DNA of 47,818 nucleotides, taken from CAG-390 sp045546615. GTDB taxonomy: Bacteria > Bacillota > Clostridia > Oscillospirales > CAG-272. Positions within the stretch are counted from its first letter, which is position 1. Every line of letters starts with the position of its first letter. The stretch lies in NCBI GenBank assembly GCA_045546615.1, contig JAZQDD010000024.1:1-47818 (forward strand), given 5' to 3'. The translations under genes and the position numbers were made by a program. Below the pieces are notes generated by a model that saw nothing but the letters and a program-made list of their open reading frames with translations, searched no databases and was not told where the DNA came from. Positions 34,893-42,182 of this stretch are shown piece after piece.

Positions 34893-36683
34893 ATGACAAA
34901 CAACAAGTACATACTCAATTGGATCGACGAGATGGCGGCTATGACAAAGCCCGACAAGATCGTTTGGATCGACGGAACCGAAGCTCAAGCCGAGGCTCTC
35001 CGCGCCGAGGCTTGCTCCACGGGCGAGATGCACAAGCTCAACGAGGAGCTTCTCCCCAACTGCTATCTGCACCGCACAGCCGTAAACGACGTTGCGCGCG
35101 TTGAGGGCAGAACCTACATCTGCACCGAAAAGGAAGAGGATGCAGGAACCATCAACAACTGGATGGCACCTGCGGAGATGAAAGAAAAGCTCTTCAAGCT
35201 CTACCGCGGTTCAATGAAGGGACGTACCATGTACGTTATTCCCTACTCCATGGGCGTTGTCGGCTCCGATTTTGCTAAATACGGCATTGAGCTTACCGAC
35301 TCCATCTACGTTGTTCTTAATATGCTCATTATGACTCGCGTAGGTACCAACGTTCTTGAGGCACTCGGTGACAGCCCCGACTACATCAAGGGACTTCATG
35401 CAAGAGCCGATATCGACGAGGAAAACCGCTACATCACCCACTTCCCCGAGACTAACGAGATCATGTCCGTTAACTCCGGTTACGGCGGAAACGTGCTTCT
35501 CGGCAAAAAGTGCTTTGCGCTCCGCATCGCCTCCTTCCTCGGACGTAAGGAAGGCTGGATGGCTGAACACATGCTCATTCTCGGTGTTGAGTATCCGAAC
35601 GGCGACACCAAGTACATCTGCGCCGCATTCCCCTCCGCCTGCGGTAAGACCAACCTCGCAATGCTCATCCCTCCCGCAATCTATCGCGAGAAGGGCTACA
35701 AGGTATGGTGCGTCGGTGACGATATCGCATGGCTGCGCGTAAACCCCGAGGATGGCAAGCTCTACGCGGTCAACCCCGAGAACGGCTTCTTCGGCGTTGC
35801 TCCCGGTACTAACGAAAACTCCAACCCCAATGCGCTCCACACCTGTATGCGTGACACCATATTCACCAACGTCGTTCACAACACCAAGGACAACACCGTT
35901 TGGTGGGAAGGCCTTGACAATAATCCTCCCCAGCCCGGCTACGCCATCGACTGGAAGGGCAATCCTTGGGACTGCACCAAGTACGACAAGAAGGATAAGT
36001 CCACCTGCGGAGCACATCCCAACTCCCGTTTCACCGCACTTGCAAAGAACTGCCCCTGCATTTCCTCTGAATTCAACAGCCTCAAGGGTGTTCCGATCAG
36101 CGCTATCGTATTCGGCGGCAGACGTGCAAAGACTGCTCCTCTGGTATACCAGTCCACAAGCTGGCAGAACGGTACGTTCGTCGGTTCTATCATGGCTTCC
36201 GAGACCACTGCAGCAGCCGCAGGCGCTGTCGGCGTAGTTCGCCGCGATCCTATGGCTATGCGTCCCTTCGTCGGCTACAACATGGGCGACTATTGGGCAC
36301 ATTGGCTTGAAATGGGCAAGAAGATCCCCAACGCTCCCAAGATATTCCACGTTAACTGGTTCCGCACCGACGATGAAGGTCACTTCATCTGGCCCGGATT
36401 CGGCGATAACCTTCGCGTTCTCGATTGGATCCTTGCCCGTTGCGAGGACAAGGTAGATGCTGATCTCACCGCTATCGGTTATGTTCCTAAAGCTGAAGAT
36501 ATCAACATCGAAGGACTTAAAGACGTAAACCTCGACACCATCAAGGAGCTTGTAAGCATCGACAAGGCTTCGTGGATCGACGATATCGCAAACATCAAGG
36601 AGTTCTACGCTCTCGTTGGCGACCGCGTTCCCGCAGAGCTTTACGACGAGCTTGCCGCACTTGAGGCAAGACTCAAGGCATAA
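34893..36683 (+). CDS. pckA: Phosphoenolpyruvate carboxykinase (GTP)
   Basis: The 596-residue enzyme interconverts oxaloacetate and phosphoenolpyruvate with GTP/GDP. The kinase 1a P-loop is FPSACGKTNLAM (246-257), with the hyper-reactive cysteine (Cys250) typical of the GTP type, plus LPNCYLHRT, YVIPYSMG and the guanine-binding-region-like FVGYNMGDYW. The ATP-type E. coli/Bacillus enzyme lacks this arrangement. In gut fermenters PEPCK usually runs toward oxaloacetate, giving an energy-conserving CO2 fixation route to succinate or propionate; that direction is inferred. AAGGAG lies 8 nt upstream. Confidence 0.96.
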   Translation: MTNNKYILNWIDEMAAMTKPDKIVWIDGTEAQAEALRAEACSTGEMHKLNEELLPNCYLHRTAVNDVARVEGRTYICTEKEEDAGTINNWMAPAEMKEKLFKLYRGSMKGRTMYVIPYSMGVVGSDFAKYGIELTDSIYVVLNMLIMTRVGTNVLEALGDSPDYIKGLHARADIDEENRYITHFPETNEIMSVNSGYGGNVLLGKKCFALRIASFLGRKEGWMAEHMLILGVEYPNGDTKYICAAFPSACGKTNLAMLIPPAIYREKGYKVWCVGDDIAWLRVNPEDGKLYAVNPENGFFGVAPGTNENSNPNALHTCMRDTIFTNVVHNTKDNTVWWEGLDNNPPQPGYAIDWKGNPWDCTKYDKKDKSTCGAHPNSRFTALAKNCPCISSEFNSLKGVPISAIVFGGRRAKTAPLVYQSTSWQNGTFVGSIMASETTAAAAGAVGVVRRDPMAMRPFVGYNMGDYWAHWLEMGKKIPNAPKIFHVNWFRTDDEGHFIWPGFGDNLRVLDWILARCEDKVDADLTAIGYVPKAEDINIEGLKDVNLDTIKELVSIDKASWIDDIANIKEFYALVGDRVPAELYDELAALEARLKA

Positions 36684-36686
36684 AAC

Positions 36687-36724
36687 AAAAAAATGCGCCC
36701 CATGCGTTTGGGGCGCATTTTTTG
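36687..36724. terminator. Bidirectional terminator between pckA and nrdR
   Basis: ATGCGCCCC/GGGGCGCAT stem (about 36693-36701 with 36710-36718), extended by A7/T6 arms, 8-nt loop. It serves both convergent genes. Confidence 0.88.
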
Positions 36725-37177
36725 TTACTGCGGTGTTCCGTTTTTTATCTCGGTAAGCTCCTTGATAAAGGACTCGATATCTTTAAACTCACGGTATACG
36801 CTGGCAAAACGAACGTATGCAACGTCGTCCGCTTCCTTTAGCTTACGCATAACCATTTCACCTATATCGCCCGAGGTAACCTCTTGACGAAGTGAATTAT
36901 TAAGCTCCGCCTCGATCTCCGCCGCAATCGTCTCGGCGTTGACAGGGCGTTTTTCGCACGCTTTGAGAAGCCCCGAAAGGAGCTTTTGCCTATCGAAAAG
37001 CTGTTTTGTGCCATTTTTCTTAACAACTATGGTCTGCACGGACTCCACGACCTCAAAGGTGGTAAACCGCTTTTGGCAAGCCATACACTCGCGGCGGCGG
37101 CGGATGTTGTTTGCTTCTATGTTCTGGCGTGAATCGATAACTCGGCTCTCAAGACAGCCGCAACTTGGACATTTCAT
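36725..37177 (-). CDS. nrdR: Transcriptional repressor NrdR
   Basis: The 150-residue protein has a four-cysteine zinc ribbon (Cys3, Cys6, Cys31, Cys34), R-R-R-R-E linker and an ATP-cone domain (VVKKNGTKQLFDRQKLLSGLLKACEKRPV). NrdR senses ATP/dATP and represses ribonucleotide reductase genes; none are in the window. Its own extended -10 promoter is at 37213-37241. Confidence 0.97.
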   Translation of the reverse strand: MKCPSCGCLESRVIDSRQNIEANNIRRRRECMACQKRFTTFEVVESVQTIVVKKNGTKQLFDRQKLLSGLLKACEKRPVNAETIAAEIEAELNNSLRQEVTSGDIGEMVMRKLKEADDVAYVRFASVYREFKDIESFIKELTEIKNGTPQ

Positions 37178-37212
37178 ACTTTATTTATCCTTTTTGGGTA
37201 TTTTATGCTACA

Positions 37213-37241
37213 ATCATACCACATTTTTTTTGATTTGTAAA
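37213..37241 (-). promoter_or_regulatory. Promoter of nrdR
   Basis: Minus-strand TTTACA (37236-37241), 17-nt spacer, TATGAT (37213-37218) preceded by TGG (extended -10). Confidence 0.65.
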
Positions 37242-37260
37242 GTTTTTTATAAAAACTGCC

Positions 37261-37563
37261 TTATTTAAGCATTTTTGCCCGTCCGCCGCTGAAATCCTCG
37301 GCTATGTATTTTAAGGAACACGGCGTCACCGTTCCGTCAACGATTATGTCAAATATCTCAATAGCCGCCTTCCTGTCCATGCCGAAAGAGTAGGTCTTGT
37401 TTTCGCCGCAGGCCGAAATGTTTATGGCATAACTTTTAAAGCCCGCTCTATGCACTTCATACAAACGATAAAACACGTCTTTACCAAGGATCTGGCGCAC
37501 ATCACCCCTGATCTGCACAAGCGTTCTGAAGCGCTTTTTTCGCTCGCCTCCGCAAAAAAGCAT
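37261..37563 (-). CDS. Small conserved protein, DUF6514-like
   Basis: The 100-residue soluble protein starts MLFCGGERKKRFRTLVQI and ends GTVTPCSLKYIAEDF..., with YEVHRAGFKSYAINISACGENKTYSFGMDRKAAIEIFDIIVDG in between. The pattern of a short beta-rich domain with a final helix and terminal D-F fits DUF6514, found in Clostridia and of unknown function; this match is moderate. I take the ATG at 37563 with GGAGGTGA 6 nt upstream rather than the longer frame to 37656. An extended -10 (TGT-TATCAT on the minus strand at 37599-37607) may drive it. Confidence 0.6.
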   Translation of the reverse strand: MLFCGGERKKRFRTLVQIRGDVRQILGKDVFYRLYEVHRAGFKSYAINISACGENKTYSFGMDRKAAIEIFDIIVDGTVTPCSLKYIAEDFSGGRAKMLK

Positions 37564-37922
37564 AGTATTCACCTCCAAAAAATCATTTTCGCAATAAAAT
37601 GATAACACAACGCATACTGTTTTAATTGTAAAGATTTTTGTCGATTTTTTGTGCAATTATGCCAAAATAGAGACAAGTCTTTTGTTTTTTGCTCTATTTT
37701 TCTGCTTTTTTATTCCATTTTTGTATTTTTTTGAATATTTATCAAATTTATGTATTTTATTTTTTTGGATTTCGCGCACTCTGCACAAAAATTTGTCAAC
37801 TCCCCCTGCCACAAATTACCTCTGGAAAGCCGCCCGAGGGTATGGTATAATGAAAAAAACGCATAATTTGTGTTTTTTTGATGAATAAATAAGAAATATT
37901 CATTTTTATGAAAGGACAAAAA
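37564..37922. other. 359-nt intergenic region between divergent small genes
   Basis: The region is very AT-rich (long T runs around 37680-37770). It holds the possible minus-strand -10 (37599-37604), and near its right end a plus-strand extended -10, TATGGTATAAT (37841-37851), for the gene at 37923. Open frames here on both strands are low-complexity and lack ribosome sites; I see no gene or RNA. Confidence 0.6.
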
Positions 37923-38192
37923 ATGGTCAGAATAAAGCATTTTTTCAATATGTTTTTGCATGCATTTTCAAAAATCGGCTACCGCCCAATGCTGATATTC
38001 AGACTCGGCGCCAGCGCGGTCTGCCTTGCACTTGCCGCTATCGTATATTCCGCCAAGGAAGCCGCAACCCTCGACCCTTTAGGTGCTTTTTCATACTACG
38101 CGCCAATGGTAGAATACATAGTAATGACGCTCCTTATCGTTTTTATAGGTATGCTCGCGTTTGATACCGCGGAAAAATATTATGAGCAATAA
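37923..38192 (+). CDS. Small two-helix membrane protein of unknown function
   Basis: The 89-residue protein (start ATG 37923, GAAAGGA 7 nt before) has a basic, Phe-rich N-terminus (MVRIKHFFNMFLHAFSK), a membrane segment at about 23-44 (MLIFRLGASAVCLALAAIVYSA), a short outside loop (KEAATLDPLGAFSYYAPMV) and a second membrane segment at about 64-83. I do not recognise the family. It has its own promoter and is placed upstream of ireB, with 111 nt between the genes. Confidence 0.7.
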   Translation: MVRIKHFFNMFLHAFSKIGYRPMLIFRLGASAVCLALAAIVYSAKEAATLDPLGAFSYYAPMVEYIVMTLLIVFIGMLAFDTAEKYYEQ

Positions 38193-38235
38193 AACGTATT
38201 TTTGATCAAAAAGCGAAAATAAAGCCTCAAAACTA

Positions 38236-38264
38236 TTGAAATCTCAAAAAAAATAGGTTATAAT
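38236..38264 (+). promoter_or_regulatory. Promoter of ireB-ribF
   Basis: TTGAAA (38236-38241), 17-nt spacer, TATAAT (38259-38264). Confidence 0.75.
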
Positions 38265-38303
38265 ACAATAGAATAATTGTTTTTGAAATAAGGAGATATG
38301 GAG

Positions 38304-38600
38304 ATGCTTGGAAAATCCTTTAATTCTATTTCTTCGGGCACACGCGAAACCAGACCGTTTTCGACTGCCGCCGACAAGGACGCCACCATCAGAGAGATAC
38401 TCGATACCGTTTACGATGCGCTTTCTGAAAAAGGCTATAATCCCATAGGTCAGCTTGTTGGATATATTCTGTCCGATGACCCCACCTATATCACTAATCA
38501 CAAAAACGCCCGCAGTCTTATTTGCCGCTTTGATCGCGACGATCTGCTTGATGCTTTGGTCAGATACTACTTTAAATCTAAAAGCAAATCAGAAAAATGA
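38304..38600 (+). CDS. ireB: IreB/UPF0297 family regulatory phosphoprotein
   Basis: The 98-residue protein has the family core REILDTVYDALSEKGYNPIGQLVGYILSDDPTYITNHKNARSLI followed by the usual charged C-terminus. IreB is a substrate of the Ser/Thr kinase IreK (PrkC) in enterococci and affects cephalosporin resistance. I use the ATG at 38304, because AGGAG (38291-38295) is 8 nt before it and only 2 nt before the upstream ATG at 38298. Its TGA overlaps ribF by four bases. Usually ireB precedes ruvX, so the ribF neighbour is atypical. Confidence 0.92.
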   Translation: MLGKSFNSISSGTRETRPFSTAADKDATIREILDTVYDALSEKGYNPIGQLVGYILSDDPTYITNHKNARSLICRFDRDDLLDALVRYYFKSKSKSEK

Positions 38601-39526
38601 ACAGCATCCCCTTTGAATTAAAGCCGCTCACGGTCAGAGCCGCTATGGACAAGACCGTAGTAGCTTTGGGAAGCTTTGACGGATTTCACCTCGGACACAG
38701 GGCTATCATTTCAACCGCCTACGGGCTTGCGGAGAAGTTAAATGCATCCTTGTGCGTTTTTTCCTTTGCCCTTCCCCCTGCATCGTTTGCGCAACCCAAT
38801 GCTCGTATTTTGTTAAGCGAAACTAACGAAAGGCTTTGTGGCTTTGGTGCAACGGGAGCCGATCTTGCCGTATTCGCAGATTTCCCCGCCGTAAAGGATA
38901 TGAGCGCACAGGATTTTATTGAAAAGGTATTGATCGGTCAATTTAAGGCGATAGCCACCGTATGCGGCTTTAATTTTTGCTTTGGCAAGGATCGCCGCGG
39001 AACATCGGCGTTACTCAAACAGTATTTCAACGAAAACGCCGTATGCGTTGATGCCGTTATGCACGATAATGCTCCGATCAGCTCCACGCGCATCCGAAAC
39101 CTTCTGCTGGACGGATGCGTTGAAGAAGCCGCCGAGATGCTCGGTTCGCCCTATTCCGTTACACTCCCCGTTTCTGCAGGACGCGGCGATGGAAGAAAGC
39201 TTGGTTTCCCCACTCTGAATCAGATCCCGCCAAAGAACAAGCTCATACCAAAAAACGGCGTATACGCCACGCGCACCACCCTGCCCGACGGAAGAAAAAT
39301 CCCTTCGGTCAGCGATTGCGGCACAGCACCGACTCTTGATTCAAGCGGTGAACTGCGCGTAGAGACTCACATGCTCGATACCTCGGCATCGCTTTACGGA
39401 AAAACGGTCAAGGTAGAGTTTTTGCGCCGTCTCAGAGACGAGATGGTGTTCCCATCCGCCGATGATTTGATCAAGCAGGTAAATGCGGACGTTGAAGCCG
39501 CCCGCGCAATATTTGCAAAAAAATAA
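38597..39526 (+). CDS. ribF: Bifunctional riboflavin kinase/FAD synthetase
   Basis: This 309-residue enzyme converts riboflavin to FMN and then FAD. The N-terminal adenylyltransferase domain has ALGSFDGFHLGHRAII (HLGH at 31-34) and ISSTRIRNLL; the C-terminal flavokinase domain has GRKLGFPTLNQ and NGVYATRT. Overlap ATGA with ireB implies coupled translation. The length and order are normal. Confidence 0.94.
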   Translation: MNSIPFELKPLTVRAAMDKTVVALGSFDGFHLGHRAIISTAYGLAEKLNASLCVFSFALPPASFAQPNARILLSETNERLCGFGATGADLAVFADFPAVKDMSAQDFIEKVLIGQFKAIATVCGFNFCFGKDRRGTSALLKQYFNENAVCVDAVMHDNAPISSTRIRNLLLDGCVEEAAEMLGSPYSVTLPVSAGRGDGRKLGFPTLNQIPPKNKLIPKNGVYATRTTLPDGRKIPSVSDCGTAPTLDSSGELRVETHMLDTSASLYGKTVKVEFLRRLRDEMVFPSADDLIKQVNADVEAARAIFAKK

Positions 39527-39547
39527 CACAATAGACAGGATCATAGC

Positions 39548-40885
39548 ATGAAGCCATCAAGGTACTCCGCCGCAAAAAGAATTGTGGCGTTTTTCTGCTG
39601 CTTATGCCTTTTTGGCGCTCTGATACTTTCTGCCATAGGCGTATTTGCAAGCGCAGAGGATCTTTCAGAGCTTCCGTTAGACACAGCAAACACGATCTAT
39701 CTTTATAATATCGAAAACAAAACCCCGATAGTCGAGAAAAACTGCGACACGCTGATATATCCCGCATCAACCGTAAAAATAATGACGGGTTTGATAGCCA
39801 TAGAGAATCTCGCCGGCAGGCTGGATGAAAAAATTGCCATTTTACCCGAAATGCTAACAAACGTGGAGGGACAGCAGACCAATTGGCTTACCCCGGGTGA
39901 GCATCCTACGGTGCGCGACCTTCTGTATCATGCTATCTGCGGCGGATATAACGACGCTATATCCATAATAACTCACGTCGTTTCGGGCGGCGAGGCGGGA
40001 TTTGTTGCTTTGATGAATGCCCGCGCCAAAGAACTTGGTATGACGAGCACCTCATACACTAACGCCACGGGTATACACAATGCGGCAATGGTAACAACAG
40101 CAAGAGACGTTGCCACTCTCGCGCTTGCGGCACACAAGATACCGCTTTATATGGAGATGTCTTCGGCGGCGGATTACGTGACCGAGGGATTGAGCAAGAA
40201 GCAAAATTTCGCCAATCGAAACTACCTGATGTCAAAATTGCGTTCCCAAAAATACTTCAACAAGCTTTGTAAGGGTATGAACGCAGGCTTTACCGTTCAG
40301 GGCGGCGAGTGTGTGGTCACAGTCGCGCAGTCCAATGCCCTCTCGTATCTTTCAATAGTTATGGGCGGCACGACTGATGCAAAAGGAAACAATTCAGCAT
40401 ATAACGTTACAAACAAGCTCATCAGCTGGGCATTCCGAACATACGAATACAAAGAGGTCATAAAGGAAGGTACTATAATCTGTGAGCTTCCCGTCGAAAT
40501 GGCGGCAGATGTGGAAAGCGTTTTGGTCGTTCCGGAAAGCTCCATGTCATTCTTTCTCCCCAAAAGCACCGAGGTGGGCAAGGATCTGATCATTGATTAC
40601 ACGCTGACGGTCGATTCGCTCACAGCACCGATAACAGAGGGAACGTCTGTGGGATTCATCTCGATATTACGAGGTGATGAAGTTCTTGGAACTATAAACC
40701 TTGTAACAAAATTTTCCGTCGCAAAAAGTGAATTTCTTTACGCTCTCGAATGGATACGTTCGATCTCCCAAAGCCGCGTTTTCATCGCCAGCGTAATAAG
40801 CGGAGTAGTTATCGCCGCCATATATATAATTTCAAAATCCGCATTCAGAGCATCAAAGTCTCACAAACGCGGAGGCTTTCGCTGA
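39548..40885 (+). CDS. Serine-type D-Ala-D-Ala carboxypeptidase homologue (PBP5/DacF-like) with altered motifs
   Basis: The 445-residue exported protein has a signal sequence (about 10-35), a peptidase S11 domain, a PBP5-like beta domain and a C-terminal membrane helix (about 412-431) with a basic tail. SxxK is intact (Ser74-Thr-Val-Lys77). The SxN position reads G-Y-N (133-135), and the segment equivalent to KTG reads N-A-G (245-247). Loss of both the SxN Ser and the KTG Lys would be unusual for an active enzyme; the alignment is my own and unaided. It may trim peptidoglycan stem peptides, act in spore cortex, or bind without hydrolysing. Confidence 0.85.
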   Translation: MKPSRYSAAKRIVAFFCCLCLFGALILSAIGVFASAEDLSELPLDTANTIYLYNIENKTPIVEKNCDTLIYPASTVKIMTGLIAIENLAGRLDEKIAILPEMLTNVEGQQTNWLTPGEHPTVRDLLYHAICGGYNDAISIITHVVSGGEAGFVALMNARAKELGMTSTSYTNATGIHNAAMVTTARDVATLALAAHKIPLYMEMSSAADYVTEGLSKKQNFANRNYLMSKLRSQKYFNKLCKGMNAGFTVQGGECVVTVAQSNALSYLSIVMGGTTDAKGNNSAYNVTNKLISWAFRTYEYKEVIKEGTIICELPVEMAADVESVLVVPESSMSFFLPKSTEVGKDLIIDYTLTVDSLTAPITEGTSVGFISILRGDEVLGTINLVTKFSVAKSEFLYALEWIRSISQSRVFIASVISGVVIAAIYIISKSAFRASKSHKRGGFR

Positions 40886-40947
40886 CGGAACTTTGGGGCT
40901 TATTTGAGCTTCTTTTTTCAAAAATTAATAATTTTGGATACTTTTAC

Positions 40948-40976
40948 TTGACATCTTTTCAAAAAAAGGGTATAAT
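40948..40976 (+). promoter_or_regulatory. Consensus promoter for the acyl carrier protein gene
   Basis: TTGACA (40948-40953), 17-nt spacer, TATAAT (40971-40976): fully consensus. Confidence 0.88.
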
Positions 40977-40990
40977 ACTTGAGGTCTTTT

Positions 40991-41019
40991 ATCGGGATCG
41001 GCATAAAACCGATACCGAT
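40991..41019 (+). repeat. Inverted repeat in the acyl carrier protein leader
   Basis: ATCGGGATCGG (40991-41001) faces CCGATACCGAT (41009-41019) with a 7-nt gap; ten of eleven pairs match. It sits just downstream of the transcription start. It may be an RNA hairpin or operator; no known fatty-acid regulator site is recognised. Confidence 0.6.
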
Positions 41020-41058
41020 ACTATTTAAAATCAGGATTAAATTTTGGAGGATATCACA

Positions 41059-41283
41059 ATGTTTGAACAATTCAAAGCGCTTCTTGTTGACGAGCTTCAG
41101 GTTGAAGAAGATAAGATCACTCTTGAAGCCGAACTTTCAAATGACCTCGGCATCAATTCCATCGAGCTTGCAGAACTTGTAATGCGCTGCGAGGAAACCT
41201 TTAGCATTGATATCGACGACAACGATATTCACAATTTCGTTACCGTCGGCGATGTCGTAAATTATCTTGAGACAATAAAATAA
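41059..41283 (+). CDS. Acyl carrier protein
   Basis: The 74-residue acidic four-helix carrier has the phosphopantetheine site at Ser34 in GINSIEL, where most fatty-acid ACPs have G-x-DSL. The helices II and III (IELAELVMRCEETFSIDIDDNDI) and length are typical. ATG 41059 has GGAGG 8 nt upstream; the TTG at 41044 is not needed. It is a single-gene unit, not in a fab cluster, so it could serve fatty-acid synthesis or a dedicated acyl transfer. Confidence 0.88.
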   Translation: MFEQFKALLVDELQVEEDKITLEAELSNDLGINSIELAELVMRCEETFSIDIDDNDIHNFVTVGDVVNYLETIK

Positions 41284-41301
41284 GTTCTTTAACATTCTCG
41301 G

Positions 41302-41329
41302 AAAAGCGGTTTTTTAAAAACCGCTTTTT
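41302..41329 (+). terminator. Terminator after the acyl carrier protein gene
   Basis: AAAAGCGG(T5)/(A5)CCGCTTTT stem (41302-41314 with 41316-41328), T-rich tail. Confidence 0.78.
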
Positions 41330-41377
41330 CGCATATTTCCCCCTTTTCTCCCGTAGAATTCAGATGGGGGTGATTCT

Positions 41378-42124
41378 TTGGAAACAAGAAAAAGTAAAAA
41401 TTGTTTTACAGCTATAGCTTTTCTTCTTTTCGCACTTATATTTATGCTGTTCTGCATTATAGGAGCGCGTTTCCCTGCGCTCGTATCACAGCCCAAGGAA
41501 GCAAACGCCACACCTGCGTCGGACATCGTTATAATCGATGCGGGGCACGGGGGTGAGGACGGCGGCGCGGTATCAAAAAGCGGAATATGCGAAAAGGATA
41601 TAAACCTGCGCCTTTCGATGCTCCTTGGGGATATTTTTGACGCGGCGGGATATTCCGCTGTTCAAACGCGAACGGAGGATAGATTGCTTTATGACAGAAA
41701 CGTTGATTTTCACGGGCGCAAAAAAATTCTTGACATGGCAGCCCGACTCGATATAGCGAAAAGCCGCAACGCCGAACTTTTTATCAGCATACACATGAAT
41801 GCCTTTCCGCAGCCGATATATCGCGGACTGCAAGTATACTATTCGCCGCACCACAAAGACTCCGAAAATATCGCCAAAGGCATCCAAGCGTTAGCAAAAA
41901 TAAGTTTACAACCAACAAACAACCGCGATGTAAAATCTTCCGGCGGAAAGATATATCTTCTTGATAAGCTTGATTATCCCGCGGTTCTCGTCGAGTGCGG
42001 CTTTCTCTCGAATCCGGACGAGGCGGCGCTCCTGTGCGATGAAGGCTATCTGCAAAAGCTTGCTTTCGTGATATTCGCAGCCGCAAGCGATAATATTGGC
42101 GCTTCGCCCTCAACATTGGGATGA
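41378..42124 (+). CDS. N-acetylmuramoyl-L-alanine amidase, CwlD-like
   Basis: The 248-residue protein has an N-terminal membrane/signal helix (about 11-31), and an amidase_3 domain with IIDAGHGGEDGGA (first zinc His), ISIHMNAF (His) and LVECGFLSNPDEA (catalytic Glu). Length and single-domain build match CwlD, which removes stem peptides so spore cortex muramic-delta-lactam can form. A TTG start at 41378 has GGGGGTGAT ahead of it; the ATG at 41364 is in another frame. Other amidase_3 roles in wall turnover are possible. Confidence 0.87.
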   Translation: METRKSKNCFTAIAFLLFALIFMLFCIIGARFPALVSQPKEANATPASDIVIIDAGHGGEDGGAVSKSGICEKDINLRLSMLLGDIFDAAGYSAVQTRTEDRLLYDRNVDFHGRKKILDMAARLDIAKSRNAELFISIHMNAFPQPIYRGLQVYYSPHHKDSENIAKGIQALAKISLQPTNNRDVKSSGGKIYLLDKLDYPAVLVECGFLSNPDEAALLCDEGYLQKLAFVIFAAASDNIGASPSTLG

Positions 42125-42129
42125 GCCTA

Positions 42130-42158
42130 TTGACTAACCGCCGCTTGGGGTGTATAAT
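42130..42158 (+). promoter_or_regulatory. Promoter of radA
   Basis: TTGACT (42130-42135), 17-nt spacer, TATAAT (42153-42158). It starts immediately after the amidase stop. Confidence 0.8.
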
Positions 42159-42182
42159 ATAAAAAAACACAAGGAAAGAAAA

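Noticed and set aside
35211..36383. 390-codon minus-strand frame opposite pckA
   Set aside because: Compositional shadow of a strongly codon-biased gene; no ribosome site and no recognisable motifs.
37649..37961. Open frames on both strands in the AT-rich gap before the small membrane protein
   Set aside because: Translations are low-complexity Phe/Leu/Ile runs without ribosome sites; the plus-strand frame contains the promoter of the next gene.
38199..38214. TTTTTGATCAAAAA palindrome after the small membrane protein gene
   Set aside because: No loop and no GC pairs apart from the centre; too weak to call a terminator.
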